Source: Agrobacterium arsenijevicii (GTDB lineage: Bacteria > Pseudomonadota > Alphaproteobacteria > Rhizobiales > Rhizobiaceae). From it: DNA of 64,000 nt. Every line of letters starts with the position of its first letter. The stretch's first letter is position 1. Position numbers and translations under genes: made by a program. Below the pieces are notes generated by a model. It made no database searches and was not told the DNA's origin. It saw only the letters and a list, made by a program, of their open reading frames with translations. The DNA lies in NCBI GenBank assembly GCA_000949895.1, contig JWIT01000003.1, forward strand, positions 372,001 through 436,000. Reading direction: 5' to 3'. Of the stretch, positions 8,327 through 16,811 are shown one piece after another.

Positions 8327-9106
8327 TCAACTCAGCTGTTGATAGGTGTCTTTGGCAATGGCGTCCATGCGGTCGGACGGCAGGCTGCCGACCAGCGCGC
8401 AGCGGATCGTTTCATCGTCCCAGGACACGGTTTCAAGCGACCCGACACTGGAGCGCCGCATGGCGCTGTCGCTCGAGTCCGCCGCAGCCACGATGTAAAG
8501 CGTGACACGCTGCCCGCCTTTGTCTTCATACATAAGCTGGGCGGCCGCACCTTCGGAGCTGGGGAGCACCCGGCCGCCGACAAGGGAGAGGCCATGGCGG
8601 GTGAGGTCGGGGATGTTCAGTTTACGATCCAGCCGCTTCGACAGCCATTTCGGCAGGCTCGCAGCGTTCTCGGCATCGGCCCGGATTTCCACCGGATGCA
8701 GAACCTCGCTTGCAAACAACTTATGTGCCTGCGTCGCATCCGCCACGATGGAATGGGCAGGTTCGGCGACCTGAGACACAAGTCCGCGTCCGAACCAGCC
8801 GCCCGTCAGCCCGACCGCCAGCACAAGAACGGATGCCGCCGCCATGTTGCGCCAGTTGGCGCTCTCCGCGCGCAAGCGCCGCTCGATGCGGTAAACATCG
8901 AGGCGCTCGGGTAAAACACCGGTATCAAGAGGGCTATAGAGAGCCGTCAGTGTCGCATTCTGCTGCTGCCACATCTCCACCTTGCGTGCGTCGGCCGGAT
9001 TGGAGGCGAGGTGGGCGCGAACGGCATCGCGTCGCTGGTCTTCGAGCTGCCCGTCGACATAGGAGATCAGATCGGCTTCGGTTATCTGCGGCTCGCTGCC
9101 AGTCAT
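8327..9106 (-). CDS. Anti-sigma factor, membrane-anchored
   Basis: A 259-residue protein with a short cytoplasmic N-terminal domain (TEADLISYVDGQLEDQRR...), one transmembrane helix at about 86-106 (MAAASVLVLAVGLTGGWFG) and a periplasmic C-terminal domain. This is the layout of anti-sigma factors of the RskA/FecR-like kind. No HxxxCxxC zinc site is seen, so it is not a ZAS protein. Its start overlaps the sigma-factor stop by 4 bases (ATGA), implying translational coupling and equal production of the pair. Confidence 0.85.
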   Translation of the reverse strand: MTGSEPQITEADLISYVDGQLEDQRRDAVRAHLASNPADARKVEMWQQQNATLTALYSPLDTGVLPERLDVYRIERRLRAESANWRNMAAASVLVLAVGLTGGWFGRGLVSQVAEPAHSIVADATQAHKLFASEVLHPVEIRADAENAASLPKWLSKRLDRKLNIPDLTRHGLSLVGGRVLPSSEGAAAQLMYEDKGGQRVTLYIVAAADSSDSAMRRSSVGSLETVSWDDETIRCALVGSLPSDRMDAIAKDTYQQLS

Positions 9107-9609
9107 TTTATCACCTTGAGATTGGGCTGGTCTTCCTGGGTCATTCGGGCCAGGGCCGTTCGGGCTCGCCCCAGACGGGACATCAGAGTGCCCAACGGAA
9201 TTTCAAGAACATTTGCCGCTTCCGCATAACTCAGACCTTCGACGACGACGAGGAGCAGCGCCTCGCGGTGTTCGCCGGACAGTTTTTCGATGGCGCGGGC
9301 CATTTCGGCAAGCGCTACCCGACCCGTCTGCGCCGCCGGCACAAACAGCTGTTCCGCAACGTCGTCAATCGGGACTTGCGACGGCCGGCGATTGCGGCCG
9401 CGCAGATTGTTGCGGTAGACGTTGACCAGCACCCGGTACAACCAGGGGCGCAAAGGCCCCTGCGGTCGCCATAACGCCTTTTTACGGATAGCTCTTTCCA
9501 GACAGTCCTGGACGAGATCGTCAGCCGTGTCACGGTCGTGCGTCAGCGCATTCGCGTAGCGTCGAAGCGCTGGTATGCTACTTGTAATCTCGTCCAGAAA
9601 ATCCGGCAT
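9103..9609 (-). CDS. ECF-family RNA polymerase sigma factor
   Basis: A 168-residue sigma factor with only regions 2 and 4. Region 2 contains ALTHDRDTADDLVQDCLERAI (residues about 20-42) and the -10 recognition part LRPWLYRVLVNVYRN. Region 4 contains LSGEHREALLLVVVEGLSYAEAANVLEI followed by GTLMSRLGRAR. It directs RNA polymerase to stress genes when released by the coupled anti-sigma factor. Probable targets are its own cluster: two identical bipartite motifs precede the COG4315 and YceI genes. Confidence 0.93.
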   Translation of the reverse strand: MPDFLDEITSSIPALRRYANALTHDRDTADDLVQDCLERAIRKKALWRPQGPLRPWLYRVLVNVYRNNLRGRNRRPSQVPIDDVAEQLFVPAAQTGRVALAEMARAIEKLSGEHREALLLVVVEGLSYAEAANVLEIPLGTLMSRLGRARTALARMTQEDQPNLKVIK

Positions 9610-9614
9610 GGGTG

Positions 9615-10004
9615 CTATTCCTTGGCAACGTGCCAGACGCCGCCGACGCCTTCGCCAGTGACATCGCCTGCCTTCTTGTCCATCTGCCAGCGATACAGCG
9701 GCTTTCCGTCATGCGACCACTGCATCGTGCCATCCTTGCGGGCGATTGGTTTGTAGTCGCCATCCGCTTTGTCGGTTTTGGAGGCCGCGAGCGGCGGCCA
9801 TTTCTTCGCACAGGCATCATAGCAGGCCGAAGAGCCGGCGGCATCATTGTCGAATGTATAAAGGGTCATGCCTTTGGCGTCAGTCAGGATCGTGCCCTTG
9901 GCCGTTGCCTTTTCAACTACTGCGCCACCGGCGTAGGGTTCGGCAAGGGCGGCAGTGGAGGCGAGCGCCAGAGCGCCGGCCAGAACGAAATGATATGCAC
10001 GCAT
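9615..10004 (-). CDS. Secreted COG4315 protein with YxxD-type repeats
   Basis: 129 residues with a clear Sec signal peptide (MRAYHFVLAGALALASTAALA). The mature part has two copies of the COG4315 signature, GMTLYTFDNDAAGSSACYD and GKPLYRWQMDKKAGD, and the CAKKWPPL segment between them. These small periplasmic or lipoprotein-like proteins are of unknown function. This copy lacks a lipobox cysteine at the cleavage site. The start at 10004 places the signal peptide correctly. It lies 5 bases upstream of the sigma gene and probably heads that operon. Confidence 0.85.
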   Translation of the reverse strand: MRAYHFVLAGALALASTAALAEPYAGGAVVEKATAKGTILTDAKGMTLYTFDNDAAGSSACYDACAKKWPPLAASKTDKADGDYKPIARKDGTMQWSHDGKPLYRWQMDKKAGDVTGEGVGGVWHVAKE

Positions 10005-10056
10005 GGGGATAGTCCTTTGAGAGGTAACGGACCGGACAACATGTCCGATATTAGAC

Positions 10057-10084
10057 AGAACACCGGCCAGCGGCACTTAATCCC
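10057..10084 (-). promoter_or_regulatory. Predicted ECF sigma promoter for the COG4315-sigma operon
   Basis: On the minus strand the sequence reads GGGATTAA, 12 bases, then GGTGTTCT, about 53 bases before the COG4315 start. The same two octamers with the same spacing precede the YceI gene (10723-10750). Their identity and placement before the two structural genes suggest autoregulation by the neighbouring ECF factor. Confidence 0.6.
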
Positions 10085-10117
10085 GCCCTTACGGATTTTT
10101 TTGACGTTCCTTCGTTT

Positions 10118-10684
10118 TTATCTGACGCCCTTCAAATCGATGTCGAACGCGACCGTATTCGAATAGAGCGGCACACCGACACCCATGCCATAGGGCATGC
10201 GGGGCACATTGCCGGTAACATGGAAGGTGACAGATCCCTTTTGCTGGTCAACGAATGTCGCGTGAAAGGTTTCGGGTCTGGAGACGCCTCTGGCTGTCAG
10301 GATGCCTTCGACCACCGCGCTGCGCGGTCCGTCCTGGGTAACGCGGTTGGAGCGAAACACGATTTGCGGATAGGTAGCAATATTAAAAACCGCACTGGAT
10401 CGCAGGAAATTTTCCACCCGTTCCTGCCCCGTCTTGACGCTGGAAGGGTTCAATTTGATTTCCACGAAGGACTTGGATGGCTGGTCCGGATCGATGTCGA
10501 AGCGGCCGGATATATCGGGGATTGTGCCCTTGATCCCCGGACCGGCAACCTGGTCAATCGAAAACGCGATGTGAGAGGCGGGGTCGATACGGTAACGTCC
10601 GGCTGCGGACGAGAACGGGCTGGCAGATACCGGCGTGCAAGCCAATGTCACAAGCAAGAGGGTAAGGGAATAGGGGTATTTCAC
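10118..10684 (-). CDS. YceI family periplasmic protein
   Basis: A 188-residue lipocalin-like protein with a signal peptide (about residues 1-21, MKYPYSLTLLLVTLACTPVSA). The family pattern is YRIDPASHIAFSIDQV, GRFDIDPDQPSKSFVEIKLNPSSVKTG and DFRS-like strands ending in FDIDLKGVR. YceI proteins bind long isoprenoid lipids and are linked to stress. Translation starts at GTG (10684), preceded by AAGGAG at 8 bases. It is transcribed on its own or as the first gene ahead of the COG4315-sigma operon. Confidence 0.92.
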   Translation of the reverse strand: MKYPYSLTLLLVTLACTPVSASPFSSAAGRYRIDPASHIAFSIDQVAGPGIKGTIPDISGRFDIDPDQPSKSFVEIKLNPSSVKTGQERVENFLRSSAVFNIATYPQIVFRSNRVTQDGPRSAVVEGILTARGVSRPETFHATFVDQQKGSVTFHVTGNVPRMPYGMGVGVPLYSNTVAFDIDLKGVR

Positions 10685-10722
10685 GGCGCAGGCTCCTTTG
10701 TGAATACGTCGTCGTACTCAGG

Positions 10723-10750
10723 AGAACACCTCGGGAAACTATTTAATCCC
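10723..10750 (-). promoter_or_regulatory. Predicted ECF sigma promoter for yceI
   Basis: GGGATTAA-N12-GGTGTTCT on the minus strand, about 38 bases before the YceI start. It is identical in both boxes and spacing to the motif at 10057-10084. Confidence 0.6.
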
Positions 10751-10850
10751 ACGCGAGTTGCGGCAGATCATCAAAATCCCTGCCGCCTGATCGAATTTGA
10801 TGACCGCATTTGCCGCCGCCAGCCAGCGCGTGGGCCTTTCGACCTCATGC

Positions 10851-10889
10851 AAAAAGAAAAGCCGCCGATGATGCCTGTATCACCGGCGG
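10851..10889 (-). terminator. Rho-independent terminator of the MFS gene
   Basis: Read on the minus strand, an 11-bp stem with one mismatch (10862-10872 with 10879-10889, 6-base loop) is followed by TTTTCTTTTT. It lies 15 bases after the MFS stop codon. Confidence 0.8.
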
Positions 10890-10903
10890 GGTTGTCGGAA
10901 TGA

Positions 10904-12301
10904 TTACGGAGACAGTTCCTCGAGAGCTTTGCCTCTGGTCTCAACCGCGAACAGTGCCGTGATGATGGCGCCGACAACGAGGATGGCCGCGAAAATCACG
11001 AAGACATACTGGATGCCCATCGAAGCCATGGTGAAACCAACGACGATCGGGCCAGCCGAGGAGCCGAGGCGTAACCATGCGCTGCCCGTTCCCGTTCCGA
11101 GTGCCCGCAGGCGGGTCGGATAGATTTCCGCCGAGTAGAGATAGAGCGAGAAGGTCACCGTCTGGACGATTGCATAGGCAAGACCGCCAAGCACCAGAAC
11201 CTGCTCGGCCGAGGTGGCTCCGAGCCATGCCAGAACCAACAGAGGGATCGGCGCCAGAAGCAGGGCGCCCATGTACCAGCGCTTCCGCCCGACCTTGTCG
11301 ATAAGCAGCGCGCAGATGATAGCGGCAACCACGCCTCCGACCGAGGTCAGGAAACCGTAGAAAATGCTGGTCTGGAGCGGCAGATTGAAAACCTGACGAT
11401 AAAGGGTCGGCAGCCAGGTGATCGTGCCGTTGGCAACCGTATAGGCGGTAAACCACATGGCCCAGATCGAAAGCGTGCGCTTCAGGTAGATGCCCTGGAA
11501 CAGTTCCTTCCAATCAGATTGCCGTTTTACGGTCGAGGCAATGATCTTCGGCTCAGGCAATTCCTTGCCGGCGGCCAGAGCGCTTGCTTCCATCTTGGCA
11601 ACGATCGCATCCGCTTCCGCATAACGACCATTGGCGGCAAGCCAGCGTGGGGATTCCTTCAGGAACCAGCGCAGCGGGATCATCAGGATTGCCGGAACGA
11701 GGCCAACGATGAACATCGCCTTCCAGCCATATACCGGCACCAGGAAGTATCCGATCAGGCCTGCTCCGACGAGGCCGAGAAGGAACATAACCTCATAAAG
11801 CAGGAAGAAACGGCCGCGCCCCTTCGAGCCGATGAGCTCGTTGATATAGGCGCTGGCGACCGGCACTTCGCCACCCGTTCCGATGCCCTGCACGAAACGG
11901 AATGCCATCATCATGCCGGCACCCGCGGCAAAGAGGCAGGCGACATCCATGCTGACGAACAGAAGGATGGTGAACAGCAGGACCTTCAGACGTCCGATCT
12001 TTTCGGCGAGCCATCCGAACAGGATCGCACCGACCAGCTGACCGAGATAACCCATGGAGAGGATCATCCCGGTCTGCGAAGGTGTCAGGTTCCATTCCTT
12101 GACGAGAACGGGCATGGCGTAGGCGATGGCGATCACGGTGTAACCGTCGAAGAAGGTCGCTGCACCGACGATATTGCGGGCCCAGAAGACCTCGCGTGTA
12201 ATGGGAAGGCGCTCCAGACGGGCGCTGATATCGGCTTGAGGATCGGCAACGCGCGCCGTCTCAGCCTGCATGGGCTGCATGATGTTCAATATTTCCTCCA
12301 T
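10904..12301 (-). CDS. MFS transporter, sugar/organic-acid type
   Basis: A 465-residue, 12-helix major facilitator of the sugar-porter/aromatic-acid-symporter group. It shows the loop 2-3 motif GWLAEKIGRLK, RFVQGIGTGGEVPVASAYI in helix 4 and the duplicated loop 8-9 motif DKVGRKRW. It probably imports a sugar acid or similar anion by proton symport across the inner membrane. It lies downstream of the DapA-family gene and the LacI gene, which points to the same substrate. A second start at 12280 (MQPMQ) follows GGAGGA at a longish 13 bases and is equally possible. Confidence 0.87.
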   Translation of the reverse strand: MEEILNIMQPMQAETARVADPQADISARLERLPITREVFWARNIVGAATFFDGYTVIAIAYAMPVLVKEWNLTPSQTGMILSMGYLGQLVGAILFGWLAEKIGRLKVLLFTILLFVSMDVACLFAAGAGMMMAFRFVQGIGTGGEVPVASAYINELIGSKGRGRFFLLYEVMFLLGLVGAGLIGYFLVPVYGWKAMFIVGLVPAILMIPLRWFLKESPRWLAANGRYAEADAIVAKMEASALAAGKELPEPKIIASTVKRQSDWKELFQGIYLKRTLSIWAMWFTAYTVANGTITWLPTLYRQVFNLPLQTSIFYGFLTSVGGVVAAIICALLIDKVGRKRWYMGALLLAPIPLLVLAWLGATSAEQVLVLGGLAYAIVQTVTFSLYLYSAEIYPTRLRALGTGTGSAWLRLGSSAGPIVVGFTMASMGIQYVFVIFAAILVVGAIITALFAVETRGKALEELSP

Positions 12302-12501
12302 CCGTCGCTGGCGCGTTACTCTCTCCCGGCCAGGGACGTCCTCTGCTCGTGTTTATTAGTGTGTTTCAGGGCTTCCCGTCAGCGCAATGTTCTATTTGTC
12401 GGTGAATGGAGCAAAAGGGAGCGTGTGTTGGCGCCGAAGACTGATCCGACTATCAAGCCGCAATACAGTGGCATCTGCTTCCCATGGTCTCCTCCCATCG
12501 G

Positions 12502-12534
12502 AAAATCGCCCCCGCGCTGAACGACACGGGGGCG
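12502..12534 (-). terminator. Terminator after the DapA-family gene
   Basis: On the minus strand CGCCCCCG (12527-12534) pairs with CGGGGGCG (12507-12514), followed by ATTTTCC. It lies 10 bases past the stop codon of the dehydratase gene and before the MFS gene, so the MFS gene may have its own promoter or depend on read-through. Confidence 0.65.
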
Positions 12535-12543
12535 ACACCTGTC

Positions 12544-13494
12544 TTATTCGGCAGCGATGAGCTGCTGATCGACGCGACCGATACCGGCTGCGTCGAAGGC
12601 CGCGAAGATTTCCTTTTCGGCCTTTTCACCGAGGTTCTTCAACGGCTCACGGATCGTGGCATGGTCGAGAATACCGCGGTGGACGAGACCGAGCTTGAGC
12701 GCGACGGTGCCTTCCATGTGCGAACCGCGATGATAAACGGCGCGGGTGACCGGTAGGAGCTGCTCGAAGATCTTCCGGGCTTCGGGGTAGTTCTGCGCCT
12801 TGCCGGCTTCGATGAGATCCACCAGAAGTTCCGGTGCGATATTGCCGTAACCGACGAGCAGGCCGTCGACGTCGAACATTGTCGGCAGCAGCCATTCGTC
12901 GTGGCAGGAGAGGACCTGCAGCTTCGGATTGGCCTTCTTCAGTTCGGGAATTTCAACGTACCAGCGCTTCATGTTGCGCACGCCGTTCTTGGTGGCGACC
13001 ACGCCATCCTGCGTAGCGATTTCGAGCTGGGTGTCGAGATCGTAGCTGGCTTTCGTCACATCCGGATATTGGAACAGGATTTCCTGCAGGCCGGATTCTT
13101 CCCAGATCGCCTTGTAACGGCTCTGCGGCGCGCCTTTCTGATAACCGAAGCGCAACCAGCCGTGGTTCGGATAGACGAGAGCACCGGTCGCACCGGCAGC
13201 CTTGCACTTCTTGGCTTCTGCTGCTGCGACCTTAGTTCCTTCACCGGTAATCCCGGCAATGATCGGGATTTCGCCGTTCACGGCTTCAACATAGGTATGG
13301 ATGAGAGCAAGCCGCTCTTCTTCCGTCAGGAAGGTTCCTTCGCCGGCATGGCCGAGAATGACAAGGCTTTTCACCCCTTTGATGGACACCAGCCATTTGG
13401 CGAGGCGGGCATTGGCCTTGTGATCGACATTGCCGTCGCGATCGAAAACGGTGACGGGGGCGGGACTCAGGCCGCGAAGGTCCATGGTGGTCAT
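12544..13494 (-). CDS. DapA/NanA-superfamily sugar-acid dehydratase or aldolase
   Basis: A 316-residue class I (Schiff base) (beta/alpha)8 enzyme. Visible motifs are SLVILGHAGEGTFLTEEER (the GxxGE carboxylate site), ILFQYPDV with the active-site tyrosine, and VVATKNGVRNMK with the probable Schiff-base lysine. Members include 5-dehydro-4-deoxyglucarate dehydratase and related keto-acid aldolases. The neighbouring MFS transporter and LacI regulator point to sugar-acid catabolism, but the substrate is not fixed by sequence. The start at 13494 (MTTMDLRGL) follows an ideal AGGAGGAG; an upstream in-frame start at 13530 is not needed. Confidence 0.82.
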   Translation of the reverse strand: MTTMDLRGLSPAPVTVFDRDGNVDHKANARLAKWLVSIKGVKSLVILGHAGEGTFLTEEERLALIHTYVEAVNGEIPIIAGITGEGTKVAAAEAKKCKAAGATGALVYPNHGWLRFGYQKGAPQSRYKAIWEESGLQEILFQYPDVTKASYDLDTQLEIATQDGVVATKNGVRNMKRWYVEIPELKKANPKLQVLSCHDEWLLPTMFDVDGLLVGYGNIAPELLVDLIEAGKAQNYPEARKIFEQLLPVTRAVYHRGSHMEGTVALKLGLVHRGILDHATIREPLKNLGEKAEKEIFAAFDAAGIGRVDQQLIAAE

Positions 13495-13538
13495 AATTTC
13501 TCCTCCTAAGATTTCGCCAATCACATTCAACCGGCGAA

Positions 13539-13562
13539 GGGAACGATATCGGGAACGTTCCC
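13539..13562. promoter_or_regulatory. LacI-type operator between divergent genes
   Basis: GGGAACGTTCCC (13551-13562) is a perfect 12-bp palindrome with a central CG, as in LacI/GalR operators. A further half-site GGGAACG starts at 13539. It lies 45 bases before the dehydratase start and 77 before the LacI gene, so one bound repressor could control both. Confidence 0.6.
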
Positions 13563-13638
13563 AATATTGATTTGATCGCTTCGGCTGTCAAGTGATAGAA
13601 CGGAAAAAACAGGATGCGGGCCGGTGAGGGGCGATTCG

Positions 13639-14664
13639 ATGAAAAGTGACAAACCCGATGTGATCTCGCCGTCGCGCGTTACGATCCTTGATGTGGCAAG
13701 AGTTGCCGGTGTGTCGAAATCCAGCGTTTCCCGCTTTCTGGATGAGCGTATGCCGAAGTCGGATAGCGAAACCGCGCGCCGGGTGCGCCAGGTGGCCGCC
13801 GAACTGGGCTATGTGCGGGACGTCTCGGCCTCATCCCTGCGGCGGGGCAAGACCGGCATGGTCGGTGTTATCGTCCCGCGTCTGACGGATACCGTCATGG
13901 CCATGCTCTATGAGGCGTTGGCGCATGCGGCCGCACGGGCAGGTCTCTTTACGATCGTTGCAACGACGGATGATGAGCCGGGAGCGGATCTTCGGGCTGC
14001 CGAGGCACTTCTGCGTCGCGGTGTCGACGGATTGATCCTGTCCACCGCGCGAGATGGCGACACGATCACCGACGAACTCGTCGATCGCGGCGTTCCCTTC
14101 GTTCTCGCCTTGCGTACCGACGGCAAGTGTCGCTCTTCCATCGGAGACGACCATCTCGGCGGTTACCTCGCGACGCGGCACCTGATCGATCTCGGGCATA
14201 AACGCATAGGACTGATCGCCGGCCCGTCCTTTGCCTCAAGTGCGAGAGGACGCGTTGAGGGTTACCACAAAGCGATGTCGGAAGCCGGGATAGATGTACA
14301 ACCGCAATGGATCAGGGAATCGACCTTCGGCATCGAATCCGGCGGTGAAGCCGCGCAAAGCCTGATGGCCCTTGCAGATCGGCCGACCGCGATCTTTGCG
14401 GTCAATGATAACACGGCCATCGGCGCCTTGTCCGCGCTGACACGGCTGGGACTGTCCGTTCCCGGTGATGTCTCGCTGGTCGGTTACAACGATATCCCGA
14501 TCGTAAGCCACCTGCCGACGCCGCTGACATCGGTAAAGGTGCCGTTCGAGCAGATCGCCACCGCGGCTTTCGAACTGCTTTCCGCAGAAAAAGTCACCGC
14601 ACGCGACCGCATCCGCATAGCAACGCCGACACTCATCCCGCGACGGTCAACAGCGGCTGTTTAA
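13639..14664 (+). CDS. LacI family transcriptional regulator
   Basis: A 341-residue repressor with the N-terminal LacI helix-turn-helix (VTILDVARVAGVSKSSVSRFLDE, residues about 14-36) and a periplasmic-binding-protein-like effector domain. That domain includes DGLILSTARDGD, RHLIDLGHKRIGLIAGP and PTAIFAVNDNTAIGAL. The ATG at 13639 follows GAGGGGCG; a GTG at 13624 would add five residues. It is divergent from the dehydratase/MFS genes and probably senses a sugar acid or its dehydration product. Confidence 0.92.
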   Translation: MKSDKPDVISPSRVTILDVARVAGVSKSSVSRFLDERMPKSDSETARRVRQVAAELGYVRDVSASSLRRGKTGMVGVIVPRLTDTVMAMLYEALAHAAARAGLFTIVATTDDEPGADLRAAEALLRRGVDGLILSTARDGDTITDELVDRGVPFVLALRTDGKCRSSIGDDHLGGYLATRHLIDLGHKRIGLIAGPSFASSARGRVEGYHKAMSEAGIDVQPQWIRESTFGIESGGEAAQSLMALADRPTAIFAVNDNTAIGALSALTRLGLSVPGDVSLVGYNDIPIVSHLPTPLTSVKVPFEQIATAAFELLSAEKVTARDRIRIATPTLIPRRSTAAV

Positions 14665-14760
14665 GCGGGGCAGGGATCTGTCTTCGGAGATACGGGTTCC
14701 GCTCGCTATTCTATCGACGTCTCGACTGCCGGGCGGAATCCATAAACGATGTAATGCGCC

Positions 14761-15591
14761 TTAGTACGCCGTCTGTCGTACGTTCCTGATTGTCGCCGCA
14801 ATGGCCAGATCGCGCTGCTCGTCCTCACCATCACCGTTCCAGGCCGCCGAAAGGCAACCGTAAGCGAACGCCTGATCAAGCAGGCGACGCGGATCGACAT
14901 CCAGACTGCGAGAGAAGGCATCCGTCATCTTCACGATGCGTTGGGGGTCGAGACAAAGATCGTCCCTGTCAGCCGGATCATAGAACATGTTGACGGCGCC
15001 AAAGCCGACTTCACCAACGAGACCGACAGGATCGATCACCAGCCAGCCACGATCGGAGAGCATGATGTTCTCGTGATGCAGATCACCATGCAATCCACCC
15101 AGCCGGGTGGCGGTGCTCAGCAATTGATCGGCAAGAATGGCGGCCTCGACATAGTCGGTTTTGAGGCCTGCATTCTGGTCTTCACGCGCGCGTTCAAACA
15201 ACGCCTCGAAGCGGTCCCGAATTGGGAGGAGGGCGGAGGGCAGGGGTTCATTCGATGCGGAATACAGTTCAGCCACGAGTTCCGTGGCAATCGCGGTCGC
15301 CGCATCGTCACCCTGCTCGGCAACGACGTGGGAGAGCATGCGATCTCCCGCATATTCGAGCAGCAGCATGTTGTCCTCACGGCCGAGCAGCCGCACGGCG
15401 CCTCTGCCATTGCGCCACGTCAGATAGTCGGCGCCACGCAACTCGTCAGCAATATCTTCTATGGGTTTCAATGCCTTGACGATTGCCGTGGAACCATCCG
15501 GCATCTGAACTTTCCAGATGCGGCTTGAAAAGGTGTCCGCAATCAGAAGCGGTTGGGAAACATTCCAATCAGCGGGGAAATCAGGCGGCAT
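14761..15591 (-). CDS. Aminoglycoside 6-phosphotransferase / hydroxyurea-resistance kinase family
   Basis: A 276-residue kinase-fold protein of the APH(6)/Hur family. It has the catalytic loop LGGLHGDLHHENIML with the Asp-His-Asn pattern, followed by WLVIDPVGLVGEVGFGA with the metal-binding Asp. The N-terminal lobe contains SSRIWKVQM and TAIVKALKP with the ATP-contact lysine. Relatives phosphorylate streptomycin, but many chromosomal homologues have other or unknown substrates, so resistance is only a possibility. It starts at the ATG ending at 15591 and stands alone. Confidence 0.85.
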   Translation of the reverse strand: MPPDFPADWNVSQPLLIADTFSSRIWKVQMPDGSTAIVKALKPIEDIADELRGADYLTWRNGRGAVRLLGREDNMLLLEYAGDRMLSHVVAEQGDDAATAIATELVAELYSASNEPLPSALLPIRDRFEALFERAREDQNAGLKTDYVEAAILADQLLSTATRLGGLHGDLHHENIMLSDRGWLVIDPVGLVGEVGFGAVNMFYDPADRDDLCLDPQRIVKMTDAFSRSLDVDPRRLLDQAFAYGCLSAAWNGDGEDEQRDLAIAATIRNVRQTAY

Positions 15592-15775
15592 TCACATCGG
15601 CTCCAAGTCAAAGGGTCCAGTCGCAGGTCGACGGCGACACGATTACGATCTGGTGGTGATCCAGAATAGGGGAAATAATGCCTGGAGACTGTTTCCGCTA
15701 TGGTTGTCCGATCAAAAAACTGCCATTTTTACGGATGACCAGTGCTCGTCATTCAATGAATGATTGAGGGTGTCC

Positions 15776-16726
15776 GTGACGAAATCCATTGGTTTGCTTG
15801 CAGGATTCGCGCTGCTTACGTTTTGCAACGGGGCGTCCGCCGCAGAGAATTTCCTCTACACCAGCTCCGGCGAGCTTGATGCCAACCAACGGGTTCTTGA
15901 GCGCGAAGACATCGGTGGTGTGCAAATCGTCTACAACTGGCGGAAGCTTGAACCGGAAAAAGGCAAATATGATTTCTCCGCCATCGAGAAAGACCTCGCC
16001 GTCACCGATCGCCTGAAGAAGAATCTATTCATTCAGGTGCAGGACCGTTTCTTCGAGGCGACGGCCAGAAATGTGCCTGACTATCTTCTGACGGACCCCG
16101 TATATGGCGGCGGGCTGGCGCCGCAATTCGACAATCCCGGCGAAAACAAGCCTGTCGGAGACGGGTGGGTTGCCGTGCAGTGGAACCCCGCAATACGCGA
16201 TCGTTTCCAGAACCTATTGGCTGCACTGGCAGAAACCTTCGACGGCCGTGTCTATGGTGTCAATCTGCCCGAAACCTCGATTGATCTGGCAACCAACAAC
16301 CCGCCAGCCGGCTTTTCATGCGACGCCTATTTCCATGCCGAGATGGAAAACCTTGCTTTCGCTCGACAGGCATTCTCCAAATCGAAAGTCGTGCAATACG
16401 TCAATTTCTGGCCCTGCGAATGGGATAACGACCATAAATATATGAGCCGGCTGTTTGACTATGCCGCCCGGAACAAAGTCGGCCTCGGCGGACCCGACAT
16501 CGTTCCGGGGCGCAAGGCGCAGATGAAGAACTCCTATCCATTCTTCAATCAATACAAAGGGAAACTCGACTTTGTTGGCATGGCGGTTCAAGAGCCAACC
16601 CTGACCTACAAAAACCCCAGAACGGGCAAGCCCTTCACCAAAGATGAGTTCCAGACATTCGCGGAAGACTTTCTTGGCGCCGATGTCATTTTCTGGAGCA
16701 GCGCTTCGCCATGGCTTAAAAAGTGA
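15776..16726 (+). CDS. Secreted protein with glycoside-hydrolase-like TIM-barrel features
   Basis: This 316-residue protein has a signal peptide (MTKSIGLLAGFALLTFCNGASA) cut before AENFLY. The mature part has the rhythm of a GH-A clan barrel: GVQIVYNWRKLEPEKGKYDFSAI (as in GH5/GH42-type entries), a strand ending YGVNLPETSIDLA that could carry an acid/base glutamate, and VGMAVQEPTL near the end as a possible nucleophile strand. I could not name a family. The GTG start at 15776 follows GAGGG at 5 bases; TTG at 15764 and GTG at 15770 are in frame but would add residues before the signal peptide. Confidence 0.72.
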   Translation: MTKSIGLLAGFALLTFCNGASAAENFLYTSSGELDANQRVLEREDIGGVQIVYNWRKLEPEKGKYDFSAIEKDLAVTDRLKKNLFIQVQDRFFEATARNVPDYLLTDPVYGGGLAPQFDNPGENKPVGDGWVAVQWNPAIRDRFQNLLAALAETFDGRVYGVNLPETSIDLATNNPPAGFSCDAYFHAEMENLAFARQAFSKSKVVQYVNFWPCEWDNDHKYMSRLFDYAARNKVGLGGPDIVPGRKAQMKNSYPFFNQYKGKLDFVGMAVQEPTLTYKNPRTGKPFTKDEFQTFAEDFLGADVIFWSSASPWLKK

Positions 16727-16811
16727 GGCTCAATGGCTAGGGCACCGCAGAATCTTCATGAACGGCGAGGGGCCGTGTCATGTCTTTCAAGGGCATAGAT
16801 CCTCGGTCGTG

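Noticed and set aside
14761-15591. Calling the APH(6)-like gene a streptomycin resistance gene
   Set aside because: The fold is clear, but many chromosomal members have no resistance role and there are no mobile-element signs around it.
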